In this document: in pieces, positions 1 through 11,416 of the stretch
How positions within the stretch are numbered: position 1 is the stretch's first letter
Layout: each line of letters opens with the position of its first letter
NCBI GenBank assembly: GCA_943737045.1
Contig: CALSFV010000212.1
Coordinates: 226,001 to 290,000 of the forward strand
Source of the DNA: Parapristionchus giblindavisi
Taxonomy: Eukaryota; Nematoda; Chromadorea; Rhabditida; Diplogasteridae
Direction: 5' to 3'
DNA length: 64,000 bases
Notes under the pieces: model-generated
Told to the model about the DNA's origin: nothing
Database searches by the model: none
The model's input: the letters and a program-made list of their open reading frames with translations, nothing else
Position numbers and translations under genes: made by a program

Positions 1-959
1 GAAGCCAGAAAATGCTGTTTGGATGATTACAGGATGTACCCGGATAATACATAATAATGCCAATAATAATCTATATTGAGTGAGGATGAAAAGAGATTTC
101 GACCTAAGCCTCACTCTATTCCTATTACATAATACTCTAGAAGACAGAATTTCGGAGAATACTGAGTAATTTTATAGAAATTTAAATAATCTATAGATAA
201 TCTAGAGAATTCATGGAATATTCGGCTAAATAATCGTTTGAGGAACTCTTTCTTTCTCTTGGATGAAGTGATAATATTGAGATCGAAGATTATAATTACT
301 TGACGTTGTCGCGATGTTTGACGCCAGAGTTGCATCGGGTTCATCATCGATATTAGCAAGTTATTAGATCTCATTTCAAATCAATGAAGTAATTGATCAC
401 CGTAGCGAACGATCAATATTGGATTTCAACCGTTGTCTACAGTACCTTTCTACAGTATGCTTGGGGATCATTACGAACAGACTGCATTCGACAGTATTAC
501 TCCTGCGTCATCACCACGAGCTTATGATGTTATACATATAAAGTAGCTAGATCTTCTTCAGTCCTCTACGCCAATTCCATTGTTTGAAATATGTTCAACA
601 TTCTTCCTAGTCTATTTTAATACATAGCTACATGAAATTAAATTCATAACTATTTAGAAGCACCGACGTCAACACCGACGCCGCAATGTTATTCTCTTTA
701 GCCGGACATCGACTTCACTAGTAAATAGGGAACAATACTTTATTTCTTCAACACGTTGTTGTATACTTTTAGTCTGCTAACGATAGATCAATAGATCAAC
801 GATAATCTGTCAGATAACTCAACGTTTTGTGCCTCAGAAACAAATGATTTATCGATAGACGAGTATCTTTATCGCCGAATCCAGGGGCACAATGTCACCG
901 TACTCGAACCGATGGAGTCACGGACGCTGGCACCACGGCGACTCCGCGGCAGAATGGCT
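1..959. other. Intergenic, no gene recognised
   Basis: I see no convincing exon chain here. An 87-codon open frame lies on the minus strand at 111-374, but it has no splice context or recognisable content and is probably chance. The stretch is AT-rich with scattered short palindromes. It lies downstream of the coiled-coil gene and would contain its 3' UTR. Confidence 0.5.
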
Positions 960-2464
960 CTAGCTCTTGCGGAAGCTCCGATCCGAATGATCCGTACGCA
1001 TATGTTCATCGTTCTATAACGATCGTGGGATTATAACCAAGCTCCGCCCCTTTCGCTTACATTGTGTGTTCTCGTAGAAGCATGAGTGAACTTCATCGGG
1101 GAGGAAAGGTTCTACAAAGATTAAAGATCAAAGATCAAAGATCAACTTTGAAGCCACGCCTCGTCCGGCTCATACCGGCGTGTAAGCAGACAATGCAGAG
1201 TAGTCAAAGTGGCTCTTGACCTGGAAATAAATGGAATAATGCTCCGCCCATTTAAGCCACGCCCCCTCCGATACCTCCGAGATGTCGTTGGCCGTGCTCA
1301 CATTGGAAGTAGGGCCCGAATTCTGAATGAATGATTATCGATTGATTGATCGATCGATCGATATTGTACCGTATCGGGCGGAGTAATAGCTTGTCCTGGG
1401 ATGGCGTGGTCAGATGGCATGGCATTTAACTGCAAAAGTAGATTCCATAGATGACTGTTGCGGAAATTTCTTCCGGTGGGACCGCGACCACGGAGAATTT
1501 TACAATGCATTTTTCAATACCAGAGAGCCAGGACAGGATGAAAAACCAAACTCTTTGATCCCGAAACGAACTAATCCATTCAGTTACAGTATGCCTCATT
1601 TCATCGAGTTACATTATAACTCATCCAATCGATACACACGGGTGGAGCTACCGTATACCTTCTTTCTATCAATAGATCGAGACATCAGCGTGAGACACAT
1701 TTTATCGAGCGAGTCCGTCATGCTCTCCAGCTCGCGCTCGCGCACATCCATTCCTTGTAGAAGACAATCGATCTGAAAAAATGGGCAGGGCGTAGCAATA
1801 AGTGGGCGGAGCTTAGCGAACAAAGTAGGCGGAGTCTCTTACATCCTTGATCTCGTCTTTGATCTCTCTCATAGAAAACGAGATGCTCATCGTGGCCGAT
1901 GTGAGATGATTTGTCGTCTTCTTGACGACCTGAAAAGAGGAGGAGATTGGAAAGGAGGAAGAGCTTCGCAAGGAGTCGGAGGTCGTAAAAGATGCGGAGC
2001 TTGGAAAATGCGAGGATATTTGATAAGTAATCTCACTTCGTTGTGCTTGCGTTCGGCCTCGTTGAAGGCCCACTTGGTCTCGAAACTCGTGTCTTTCGTG
2101 CAGTCTCGCGGGCGTCTGAAAGGGATGCAACTCATGTGGGCGGAGTCGAGAAAGTGGGCGGAGTCTCACTTCGAGACATTGCTGAGGAATTGCTGTCGTC
2201 TCTCGTGCTCTTGTAGTAGAGATGTTAGGTAGAAGCGTTGCTGCAAAGGTGACGATAATTACAAAATACAAAGTATAATAATAGCATAATTACTAATGAT
2301 TATGATTATTCGCACTTTGAGGCGGAGCAAGGGACGAATTAGATCAAAGATCAGTCTGATTAACTATAGGTTAATCGATAAAACTATATCCACAGTAATC
2401 CTCATGTACCGTATCCTATCGAAGTACGATCGCTCACCTCACTGTCCCTCTCCTGATTGTCCAT
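960..2464 (-). CDS. Small coiled-coil protein, 8 exons, 179 aa
   Basis: This is a complete gene model read from the minus strand. Exons: 2438-2464, 2170-2240, 2037-2115, 1843-1929, 1659-1772, 1370-1429, 1275-1322, 960-1013 (540 nt, in frame throughout). Acceptors are TTTGCAG, CTTTCAG, TTTTCAG and TTTTTCAG; donors are GTGAG, GTAAG or GTAT/GTAC types. The protein starts MDNQERDSEQRFYLTSLLQE. A charged heptad-like stretch rich in E, K, R and L (about residues 10-125) suggests a coiled coil. It is followed by a Ser/Thr/Pro-rich tail ending DRSFRKS. There is no signal peptide or membrane segment, so it is probably cytosolic or nuclear. I do not recognise the family. Small coiled-coil subunits of larger complexes look like this, but that is only an analogy. 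A possible trans-splice or 5'-UTR acceptor (GTCCAG) lies ~85 bp upstream of the ATG. The introns carry the recurring GTGGGCGGAG motif. Confidence 0.75.
1115..1144. repeat. Tandem AAAGATC motif array
   Basis: Four consecutive 7-bp units (AAAGATT, then AAAGATC repeated) end with the complementary CTTTG. The reverse complement contains CTTTGATC, which matches the TCF/LEF binding consensus. The array lies in the last intron of the coiled-coil gene. The same short array recurs at many other places in the window. Confidence 0.5.
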
Positions 2465-2852
2465 TGTGTGTGATGGAAGACGAAAGAGATGGAGGAGCAA
2501 CCGCGTCTAAGCGAGCAGAGACCCGTGAATGATATGAAGAATGAAATGAAGACTGGACTGACTGACAAATGAAATTGATGTTGAGACATGTAATTTGATT
2601 AATTGCAGACAGATTAAGATCAAAGTACATTTTGATTTCAATTGATTTGTCTGGAGTTATAGGAAAGTTTAATTTAACTTTATTTAATTTATCATACAGC
2701 CAAAGATGTGACAACATTTGAAACGACGATTGAATAAATAAGTGAATAAATGAATGAGGAAGATTGTGGTAGGAATTGTTGGGAGAAGAGGGAGGCGAGT
2801 ACAAGTCTTTATAAGTAGACCAAGTAAAGATCAAAGATCAAACACGATCTAA

Positions 2853-3161
2853 CAAGGGAATGGTCTCAATTCGGCCTGGCAAAAGTGAACGTGGACACCT
2901 TAACCACTACACCAAGAAAGGTGATGTGTTGATGGCTGATGGATGAGCTAATGAAACCATCGGGATAGTTTAGTGTAGGAGACCATGCGAACTTTCGAAT
3001 CGACCAGCCAGCCAAGAAAGGCAAATTTCAAGATCGATTTTCTGGAAGCTAGGGTCGATTAGGCACTGTCTAAAAACGGATTTGCGATCGGCATATATAG
3101 CTAATTTTAGTCACACTATTGACACTTCATAAGGTCAGGCCGAATTGAGACCACTCCCTTG
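2853..3161. mobile_element. MITE, PIF/Harbinger-like (TAA target duplication)
   Basis: A 309-bp element has near-perfect terminal inverted repeats of about 26 bp starting CAAGGGARTGGTCTCAATTC. It is flanked on both sides by TAA (2850-2852 and 3162-3164), the 3-bp TWA-type duplication typical of PIF/Harbinger elements. It has no coding capacity. On the minus strand it contains TGGTGTAGTGGTTAAGG, which resembles a tRNA A box. Confidence 0.8.
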
Positions 3162-3164
3162 TAA

Positions 3165-4004
3165 GATAGGATGGCAAGGCCTAGCGAAAAAAGTATGAGG
3201 CCTCCTCATTTATGGCGCTATTTCTTCGTTCATCTTGCTATGTTCATTCTATTTTTTTAAAATTTCATTTGATGCGACGTTGTGTCATCATTGCATACAC
3301 ATTTTCGGTCATCATTTATTTCAGCGGAGTATGAATATTGTTTTCCTGTTGCCCAAAACAGTCTCACTCTTTTCAGCGTCATGATTTTCGAAGTCGTCGT
3401 CTCTATGTAAATCAACATGAATGACACGATTAGTGGTAAAACAGTGGAATACCAAGCTTGAATAAACGGAATAATGATTGCGAGATGAGAGTGGAGGGGG
3501 GGGGTTAGTAGGGAGTCTGAGGGGGGGGGGGGTTAGTAGGGAGTCTGAGGGGGGGGGGGGTTAGTAGGGAGTCTGAGGGGGGGGGGGGGGGGGTTAGTAG
3601 GGAGTCTGAGGGGGGGGGGGGGGGTTAGTAGGGAGTCTGACGGGGGGGGGGGGTGGCCAGAAACAGAAGTGCCGAATAAACTTTAGATTTAGTCTCGGCT
3701 ATTACACTGCATCTTTTTTTCTATTTTCTTATCTCTCTGGTTTGGTTTCAGTGAGTTGCGGGCATTCCTTGTCTTTCGTGGCCAAGCATATTTTTAAAGT
3801 TGTTCAACCAAATCTAGCTCATATGTGAATCTCTTTAATATTCGATTTCTGAACGAAATAATGCAAAAAATAATGTTTTTTCGTCTCGTGCCAAAACATT
3901 AGGCAAAGCAAATAGGAGGAGGTCATTGTGGTTCCGTTTATATGCTTGAAATTGATCATTGATCTTTGATATTCGATCCATCTAAACGTTTCAACAACCT
4001 CTGC
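3165..4004. other. Intergenic, no gene seen
   Basis: Apart from the minisatellite at 3496-3653 I see no coding or structural feature. The sequence is AT-rich, and a GATCATTGATCTTTGATA motif near 3955 belongs to the recurrent AAAGATC class. Confidence 0.5.
3496..3653 (+). repeat. Poly-G minisatellite
   Basis: There are five copies of TTAGTAGGGAGTCTGA, each preceded by an uninterrupted run of 9-17 G. A final G run leads into TGGCCAGAAACAGAAG. The runs vary in length while the 16-bp spacer is unchanged. The G-rich strand could form G-quadruplexes. The 3' flank resembles the terminal repeat of the MITE at 23.4 kb (CCAGAAACCGAAG). Confidence 0.9.
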
Positions 4005-4420
4005 AAACTACAGACTGTTAAATCTGATCGAGATGATAAACAAAGAGATATATCGCTAGAGAATTGATTCCAAGATAGGAAGCGATTCCCTTTCTGTGTT
4101 AGATCAGTGACAGAGCGTTAGACGAGTAGGTCGATAGGCAGAGACGCAGAGTGTCCTCGCGCGCACTGAACTTGATATACCACCACTGTTGAGACGGGTG
4201 GCCGGTGGGGATTACAACACGAAATGAGAAAAAATTAAAATTTTAATTACTTTTGTAATTTTATATATTGAACGAACAAATAATGAACTTACAAATCGTG
4301 CAAAGATAGTCAATACTATTTAGAGGAACATTAATTAAGTAATTTTCAGCATTGCAAAATATTGTTATTTTTTCGCACAGCAATACATTTTTAATGTTTG
4401 TTTCATAAGGTTTTTTTCGT

Positions 4421-4711
4421 TCACCGTGTAGAATTTTTTAGCAAGTGATCGAGCAATTTCATAATACTCTGTGGAATCTGTAACATGAGAAGTAATATTA
4501 TTATAGATTTATTTGATTTGTATGAATTAATTATTTCATCGTTTAGCTTTGGCATCAAATATTCTTCGTTTGGTATCATTAGTGTTACAGTTAAGTCTAT
4601 CACGTTTGATAATAATAAATTTATCGCATCTTGGAGAAAAGAGAAAATTAGCTTTTTTTCGTTTACAGTTGAAATACATATTAGAACAAGAAGTTGAGAA
4701 GTTGCGACCAT
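4421..4711 (-). other. Unassigned 96-codon open frame in palindrome arm
   Basis: An AT-rich frame starts MVATSQLLVLICIS and contains PNEEYLMPKLND. It is open for 96 codons here but frameshifted in the mirror copy at 9094-9385. I do not recognise it. A hydrophobic, Ile/Leu-rich composition is expected by chance in AT-rich DNA, and the opposite strand is also partly open. It may be a worn exon or no gene at all. Confidence 0.2.
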
Positions 4712-5206
4712 ATAGCTACAATTACTGGATTGAGACTTTTACAGAATTACTAAACACATGAGGAGAGGTTGAAGTGACAAATCTTCGAATTAAATTTTTA
4801 AATTTTCATACAACATCGTTTCTTCTTATTTTATATCAACACTAATGAATTCACTATTAATCTGACTAGTAAATAGTAAGAAACGATAAATATTAAAATG
4901 TATTGATTAACTTCAAATCGAACTGCCTGAGAACTAGAAAATATTCTTTGTAATAATATATAATGACTCTAATGTATGCTGCGCTATTCATCCATTTTGT
5001 ATGTGTATTCAATGTACTTTTGATATCTTTCTATGTTTATTCATGCAATTACATAAGCAGTGCATTCACTTATCCGGTAACTGCCGATTACTGTAGAACA
5101 TATTTACCGATGTATGACTCCGAACCTTTCTGGTAGAAACTCTGTGTATATACCGATTCTGTCTCCGCCCACTTAACTTCGCGGGCTTGGACACCACATG
5201 TCAACG

Positions 5207-6128
5207 TCAACACACCCAAAAATCTTTATCAATTCTAGAAAGAAGACCACCAGGAAAAGCATCTTCAACAAAAGCCCGACGTTCATCCCGCTTCTTCTGG
5301 TACCCGAGTAGATTGTCCACAATCCGATGAACTTCTTCTGATGACGTCATCAACGAACGACGATTGCGAAGAGATGATTCGACCTGTTAAATATGAAGTT
5401 ACAATGGTTTAAAATAGATTCGGACTTACCACAAAGGACGTTAGAGTAGCATCGGTGACGTTGATGATTACCATCTTCGACGATACCTCGGAGACGTATG
5501 AAAACTGAAATGCATTTCAAATTATTCGAAAGAATGTCCGAACTACTATAAAACCCTCCTCATTAGACCAAGTTGTCGAGGCATCTCATCCACCTCTCGG
5601 TTCTTCAGAATCCGATAATCAACGTCGATGTCGATCTTCATAGGGCAACTTTGGGTGACCATGACGAGTACCTGTAAAATATAAGGCAGATTCAATGATA
5701 GGATCTTTGCCAATGTTTTTTTTCTAAAGAAAACGTAAAGAAAAGGACTACTCTTCACTGATTACACACACTCTCGCTTCCTCAGCTATTTTTTGCAATT
5801 TTAAATCATCAGCAAACATAATACATCGTGTCATTCACCATACCGCCTTGTAAAGGTTATTCAAGTTTGAAAATGAGTTACGTCCGGTATTAGTGGGACA
5901 ATCCCACGTGGAAAACATTAAATGACCGAGACAGTAATCTCGTATGACCGTAAGGACTTTCCAATTGGGAACCATCACCCAATAAAAACCGTCGCGACAC
6001 GTACGTATACCAAATGTTACATGGCGGACAAGCAAATGCAACGATGAATAAATAAAATTAAAGATAAGTAGTACCAGCCAGAGTGAAATCTTAGTCCAAA
6101 TTCCTGAGTGTTGTTTAACCCGCTTCAT
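5207..6128 (-). CDS. Type II single-pass membrane protein, 217 aa (block 1)
   Basis: Four exons on the minus strand: 5844-6128, 5555-5671, 5430-5504, 5207-5383 (654 nt, all junctions in phase 0). Acceptors are TTTACAG, TTTCAG and TTAACAG; one donor, GTTTTA, is weak. The protein starts MKRVKQHSGIWTK and then has one hydrophobic segment (about residues 14-34), a short basic cytoplasmic tail and a ~180-aa outer or lumenal part. That part has several cysteines and a charged C-terminal region ending KDFWVC. The N-terminal anchor and positive-inside rule suggest type II topology. I do not recognise the family. The gene lies wholly in the left arm of the palindrome and faces a broken copy of itself. 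The GTGGGCGGAG-type motif occurs just past its stop codon. The start was chosen because the mirror copy keeps the same ATG context. Confidence 0.75.
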
Positions 6129-7676
6129 CCCAGCTTGAGCGTTGGTGTCCGACGTTTGCTGACGTTTGTCTAAACTTCATAGATCCCGCTCGGAAGGGCT
6201 GGTGGCTCTGTAAAGGAGCGGAATGAGTTCGAGAGGAGTTGGGAGAATCGACGGTGTAAAGATCAAAGATCAATTCGAAATCGAGACAACAAGACAGCAA
6301 GCAAAACAAGACAACAGCGACTGCGATAATATATGGAAATGAAAAGAAGAGATCGATCGATAGATTCAGAGCGAAAGACAGAAGGAAATGGATAGAATAG
6401 AGAAAGATAAAGATAGAGGGTGGGGAGGCAATACGACAGTGGGGAATGTAGGATCGAAAACACTGTCGTTCTGACAGAGAAAAGAGACTGTTTCGAAAGG
6501 CTGAAATTCCGGAACATGGGCGGTAGAACTTGGTTTCAGAAGAAGAAAATATCGAAAATTAAAGTGACTTTTCCCAAGACAGAGACAAAACAACACAATT
6601 AGAACGACGCAAGAGGTAGAGTAAAGCAAGAGGTAGAGGATAACAAGAGGCAGAGGAAAGTAATATGCAGATCGATGGAGAGGCAGATGGTTGAAGTGGT
6701 AGAGGGATGGAGAGGTAGAAAGATGAACACAGAAAAAACCACCAATAGCAATCGAAAGTGCAAGATAGGACGCATAGCAAGACGTGCCTCTGTTCAAATT
6801 GGCGGGAATGACACAGAGTGGATGGAATCAATGAAAGATAAACACTATCGACAGTAGATCACTATGATCAAAGTATTATTCCATTGTGATCTGGTTGTTT
6901 GATCAGGGGAGAGAGTATCCAGACAGAAGAGAGTACAGACAGAGATAGAGAGAGAGTGAGAGAGTATGGATAATTGAGAGAGTACAAGGAAGGCAGGGCA
7001 GCACGTGAACCTGATCTACCATCTATACCTATTGTTTACGAATCGCTGCCCCCCTTCCCATTCTTCCCGCCAATTTCATTAGAGGAACGTGTCGTTACAA
7101 TTGTTCCATCCTTGTTCTAGTTTATCTTTGATCCATTTGTCCCCTGTTCACTGTCTTTCCTTCACGCCTCTGTCTGTCCCTCTGTCTTTATCGTTCTCCA
7201 TTTCGGCAATCCGGAACAGCCCTTCTGCAAGTTGCTTATAATTGTGATATTTTCTCCTTCTGAAATCATATACCGCCAATGTTTAAGAATTTCGACATTT
7301 CCAAACATTATCTGCTAGAACTATAGTGTTTTCGATCGGACATTCCCGACTGTCATGAAGCCTTCCACTCTATCTCTAGCTCTCTCTGTTTCATCCTTAT
7401 CTGTCTTTTCCTTTCTGTGCCTATCGATCGATCTCTTGTTTTCATTACCATATCACATCACAGTTGTTATCACAGTTGTCACAGTTGTTGTTGTCTTTTC
7501 TGTCTCGCAGTCTTGTTGCCTCGATTTCGAGTTGGTCTTTGATCTTTACACCGTCGATTCTCCCAACTCCTCTTGAAATCATTAGAATCCTTTACAGAGA
7601 CATCAGCCCTTCCGAGCGGGATCTATGAAGTTTAGACAGGCGTCAGTAAACGTCGGACATCAACGCTCAAGCTGGG
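6129..7676. other. Palindrome centre, purine/pyrimidine-rich spacer
   Basis: This is the region between the two divergent gene starts. The left half is purine-rich (GAGAGA, AGAGGTAGAGG) and the right half pyrimidine-rich, so open frames such as those at 6366-6797 are compositional. An AAAGATCAAAGATCA pair occurs at ~6262. I see no convincing exon. It may act as a shared divergent promoter region. Confidence 0.4.
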
Positions 7677-9810
7677 ATGAAGCGGGCTAAACAGCACTCG
7701 GGGATTTGGACTAGGATTTCACTCTGACTGGTACTACTTACCTTTAATTTTATTTATTCATCGTTACATTTGCTTGTCCGCCATGTAACATTTGGTATAC
7801 GTACGTGTCGCGACGGTGTCTATAGGGTGATGGTTCCCAATTGGAAAGTCCTTACAGTCATACGAGATTACTGTCTCGGTCATTTAATGTTTTCACTTCG
7901 GGTCCAATGTCCCACTACCACCGGACTCAACTCATGTTCAAACTGAAAAGAAACCTTTACATGGCGGTAAGGTAAATGTCACTATACATTATGTTTTCCG
8001 ATGATCTAAAAGTACAAAAATAAGCGAAGGAGGAAGCGAGGGAGAGATAGTTTGTAATCAGTGGAGAGCGTCATTTTTCTTTAGGCTTCTTTAGAGAGAA
8101 ACATTATCAAAAAACCAATCATTTCTAATCTATTATATATGTTATAGGTCGAATCGTCATGGTCAACCAAGATTGTCTGAGGAAGATCATCATCGACGTC
8201 GATAATCGGATTCTCAAGATGATTGATTGCAACTCGGACTCATGAGGAGGTTTTTATAGTAGTTCGGACATTCTTTCGAATAATTTGAAATGCATTTCAG
8301 TTTTCATACGTCTCCGAGGTATCGTCGAAGATGGTAATCATCAACGTCACCGATGCTACTCTAACGTCCTTTGTGGTAAGTCCGAATCTATTTTAAACCA
8401 TTGTAACATGATATTTAACAGGTCGAATCATCTCTTCGCAATCGTCGTTCGTTGATGACGTCATCAGAAGAAGTTCATCGGATTGTGGACAATTTACTCG
8501 GGTACCAGAATAAGCGGGATGAACGTCGGGCTTTTGTTGAAGATGCTTTTCCTGGTGGTCTTCTTTCTAGAATTAATAAAGATTTTTGGGTGTGTTGACG
8601 TTGACATGTGGTGTCCAAGCCCGCGAAGTTAAGTGGGCGGAGACAGAATCGGTATATACACAGAGTTTCTACCAGAAAGGGGCGGAGTCATACATCGGTA
8701 AATATGTTCTACAGTAATCGGCAGTTACCGGATAAGTGAATGCACTGCTTATGTAATTGCATGAATAAACATAGAAAGATATCAAAAGTACATTGAATAC
8801 ACATACAAAATGGATGAATAGCGCAGCATACATTAGAGTCATTATATATTATTACAAAGAATATTTTCTAGTTCTCAGGCAGTTCGATTTGAAGTTAATC
8901 AATACATTTTAATATTTATCGTTTCTTACTATTTACTAGTCAGATTAATAGTGAATTCATTGGTGTTGATATAAAATAAGAAGAAACGATGTTGTATGAA
9001 AATTTAAAAATTTAATTCGAAGATTTGTCACTTCAACCTCTCCTCGTGTGTTTAGTAATTCTGTAAAAGTCTCAATCCAGTAATTGCAGCTATATGGTCG
9101 CAACTTCTCAACTTCTTGTTCTAATATGTATTTCAATTGTAAACGAAAAAAAAGCTAATTTTCTCTTTTCTCCAAGATGCGATAAATTTATTATTATCAA
9201 ACGTGATAGACTTAACTGTAACACTAATGATACCAAACGAAGAATATTTGATGCCAAAGCTAAACGAAGTAATAATTAATTCATACAAATCAAATAAATC
9301 TATAATAATATTACTTCTCATGTTACAGATTCCACAGAGTATTATGAAATTGCTCGATCACTTGCTAAAAAATTCTACACGGTGAACGAAAAAAACCTTA
9401 TGAAACAAACATTAAAAATGTATTGCTGTGCGAAAAAATAACAATATTTTGCAATGCTGAAAATTACTTAATTAATGTTCCTCTAAATAGTATTGAGTAT
9501 CTTTGCACGATTTGTAAGTTCATTAATTGTTCTTTCAATATATAAAATTACAAAATTAATTAAAATTTAATTTTTTACTCATTTCGTGAAGTAATCCCCG
9601 CCCGCCACCCGTCTCAACAGCGGTGGTATATCAAGTTCAGTGCGCGCGAGGACACTCTGCGTCTCTGCCCATCGACCTACTCTTGTCATCTGACACTCTG
9701 TCACTGATCTATCACTGGAAGGGAATCTCTTCCTATCTTTGGAATCAATTCTCTAGAGTTATCTTTGTTTATCCTCATGATCAGACTTAATAGTCTATAG
9801 TTTGATTGTG
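7320..9810. repeat. Large inverted repeat, right arm (block 1)
   Basis: This is the reverse-complement partner of 4005-6475. It carries a decayed copy of the membrane-protein gene and a frameshifted copy of the 96-codon frame found in the left arm. The outer end finishes near CTATAGTTTG at ~9810. Confidence 0.9.
7677..8598 (+). pseudogene. Broken mirror copy of the membrane-protein gene (block 1)
   Basis: This is the right-arm counterpart of 5207-6128 on the opposite strand, so the two face head to head. The ATG at 7677 is kept, but codon 17 is TGA (7725-7727) where the intact copy has a Trp codon at the start of the membrane segment. The region matching exon 2 is heavily altered. Exons 3 and 4, with their splice sites and stop, are still open and nearly identical to the intact copy. 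This is a pseudogene unless a downstream start is used. Confidence 0.8.
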
Positions 9811-10462
9811 AGAATAAACAAATCGATGTCCAACAAATTAATTGTTCAATAGATGGAAAATTTGCATGAAACTATTTAATTTTATTGTTTATTTCATCTT
9901 TATGGCAAATAATATTCAACGCCTATAGGTTTCTGATTCGAATTTCTCTTGAACTTGGATTGCTTCTATCACAGTTGAAAGGGCGGGCCTCGTGCAGTCG
10001 TTATATTTAACAATTTTTTTTGTGATATTCTTTGTGTGGTTTCTGTCGTCTTTGCAACAGACTGCTACTTGCAAAGGGAATTTCTTCCGAAACAATGGAA
10101 TATGAAGAGAAAACAGGAGCGCGTGATTTATTTTGACGATGAATAAAAATCTACGATATTCTTCTAGCAAAGCTTTATATCAATGAGCTACAGTAATCAT
10201 TAATTCTGCAACAAGCAACAATCAATAGAAACATGCGAAAGATGGTTATCGTACAAGATGAGATCACAACATATGAGATACAACGATGAATATAAGAGTT
10301 TCAGTTCATGATACTAGTCGGGGGTGAGACTACAGTAATCGTTAATCATTAATGAAACAAGATACATAAGTGCAATGAGAAAAAATGGTTAGGAATGAAA
10401 ACGTGATTTATTTGTGATGGACCAGGGCTCGATCTCTCAAGGGTGGTTTCAAAAGTACAGTA
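9811..10462. other. Spacer with unresolved 84-codon minus-strand frame
   Basis: Minus-strand frame 9916-10170 ends in a hydrophilic stretch (CCKDDRNHTKNITKK onward) that could be a worn last exon of another secreted protein. I found no upstream exon for it. CTACAGTAATC-type repeats at ~10183 and ~10330 lie in the 3' flank of gene A. Confidence 0.25.
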
Positions 10463-11351
10463 TCAAAAGTCAGTCATATATTTCGGCCCCATGACGGCTT
10501 TTGATTTCTTCTTGGCCATCAATGCAACCTTCGAGGGCAACCGAAGTGGACTTTGTCCAGAAGAATCACTGCGACACTTGGGTACGATCTTGCATTCGCA
10601 CGATTGTATAAATCGAACGATGGAACATTCGCACATCTTCACGATATCAGACGATATTACTTGCTTGCTTGACTCAGGCACGCACAGACTCGACTTGAAA
10701 CTAGGCTTTGTCGACTGATTATCATCGATATAATGCTTGACACCAGTGATTTTGGAAGAGCACGTGTGTTGCTGCAATGATTAAAATCAAGATAGGAAAA
10801 GTGATAAACAAATGCTCATGACGGACCTCAACTGATGTGAAATAACCCTCATCTTCGTTGCAGAACCATAATTGTTGCTGAAGGAGATCAAGTTAATAAC
10901 CAAATCCGGGACCAGAACCGGGATTTGGAAATTACCTTTAGTTCGACAAACTTGGGCACTCTTTCTTCTTCGTCAACGAAATCGTACGTGAATACATCGA
11001 ATAATAAATCGAAAAATTTCCAATGTTTGCTTTTGCATAAACACGTCTGAAACAAAACTGTATTAGAAACCGAATGAGGCTTAACTGGATTACGGTGCTT
11101 TCGGTCGTGGTGATCCTTTCAGTAGCGTTTACTGCTTCATTACACATGCAATGCTGCCTCTGGAAAGATCCAAAGCTCAAAATAAAGATCAAAGATCATA
11201 GATCTCTCACCGTTCCATTTGGGAATGTTGTCTTCGTCCAGGTCACAAGAGCGATGTGTTCAGATATACTAGTGGAGTTGGCTTGGACCATAGAAGCCAC
11301 ATCCATTACGAGAGCCAATAGAAGAATTGTGGTGAGTGTAAGTAGTCGCAT
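10463..11351 (-). CDS. Secreted 12-cysteine protein A (block 1)
   Basis: Five exons on the minus strand: 11211-11351, 11094-11159, 10936-11046, 10827-10877, 10463-10771 (678 nt, 225 aa, all junctions phase 0). Residues 1-24 (MRLLTLTTILLLALVMDVAS and on) form a clear signal peptide. The mature part has 12 cysteines at 51, 53, 71, 73, 112, 127, 153, 170, 172, 181, 183 and 189, including four C-x-C pairs, so up to six disulfides are possible. There are N-glycosylation sequons at N25, N45 and N58. A lysine-rich end contains MGPKY. The family is not recognised; it looks like a nematode-specific secreted protein. Gene B, 4 kb away on the same strand, has the same exon plan and cysteine spacing. Intron 1 carries the AAAGATCAAAGATC motif. 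Confidence 0.85.
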
Positions 11352-11416
11352 CTAAAAAGAAAATGAAGAACATATAACACACTATCTGAGAGAATTCAAC
11401 AACCGATTTTTTTCTT

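Larger units (their letters stand above)
4005..6475. repeat. Large inverted repeat, left arm (block 1)
   Basis: This arm pairs with 7320-9810 in reverse complement around an axis near 6.9 kb. Identity is high over most of the arm, for example in the AATTGATTCCAA and CGCAGAGTGTCC segments near the outer end and in exons 3-4 of the membrane-protein gene. It falls off toward the centre, which is purine-rich. The arm carries the intact membrane-protein gene. The block-2 copy of this arm lacks the first ~206 bp. Confidence 0.9.

Noticed and set aside
3496..3653. CRISPR-like array or telomere repeat
   Set aside because: The 16-bp unit is constant while the poly-G changes only in length; there are no unique spacers, no cas genes (a eukaryote), and the unit is not the nematode telomere TTAGGC.
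6366..6797. 143-codon minus-strand frame at the palindrome centre
   Set aside because: Low-complexity pyrimidine-rich strand; overlapping frames are open too, and it lies before the ATG of the membrane-protein gene with no splice context.
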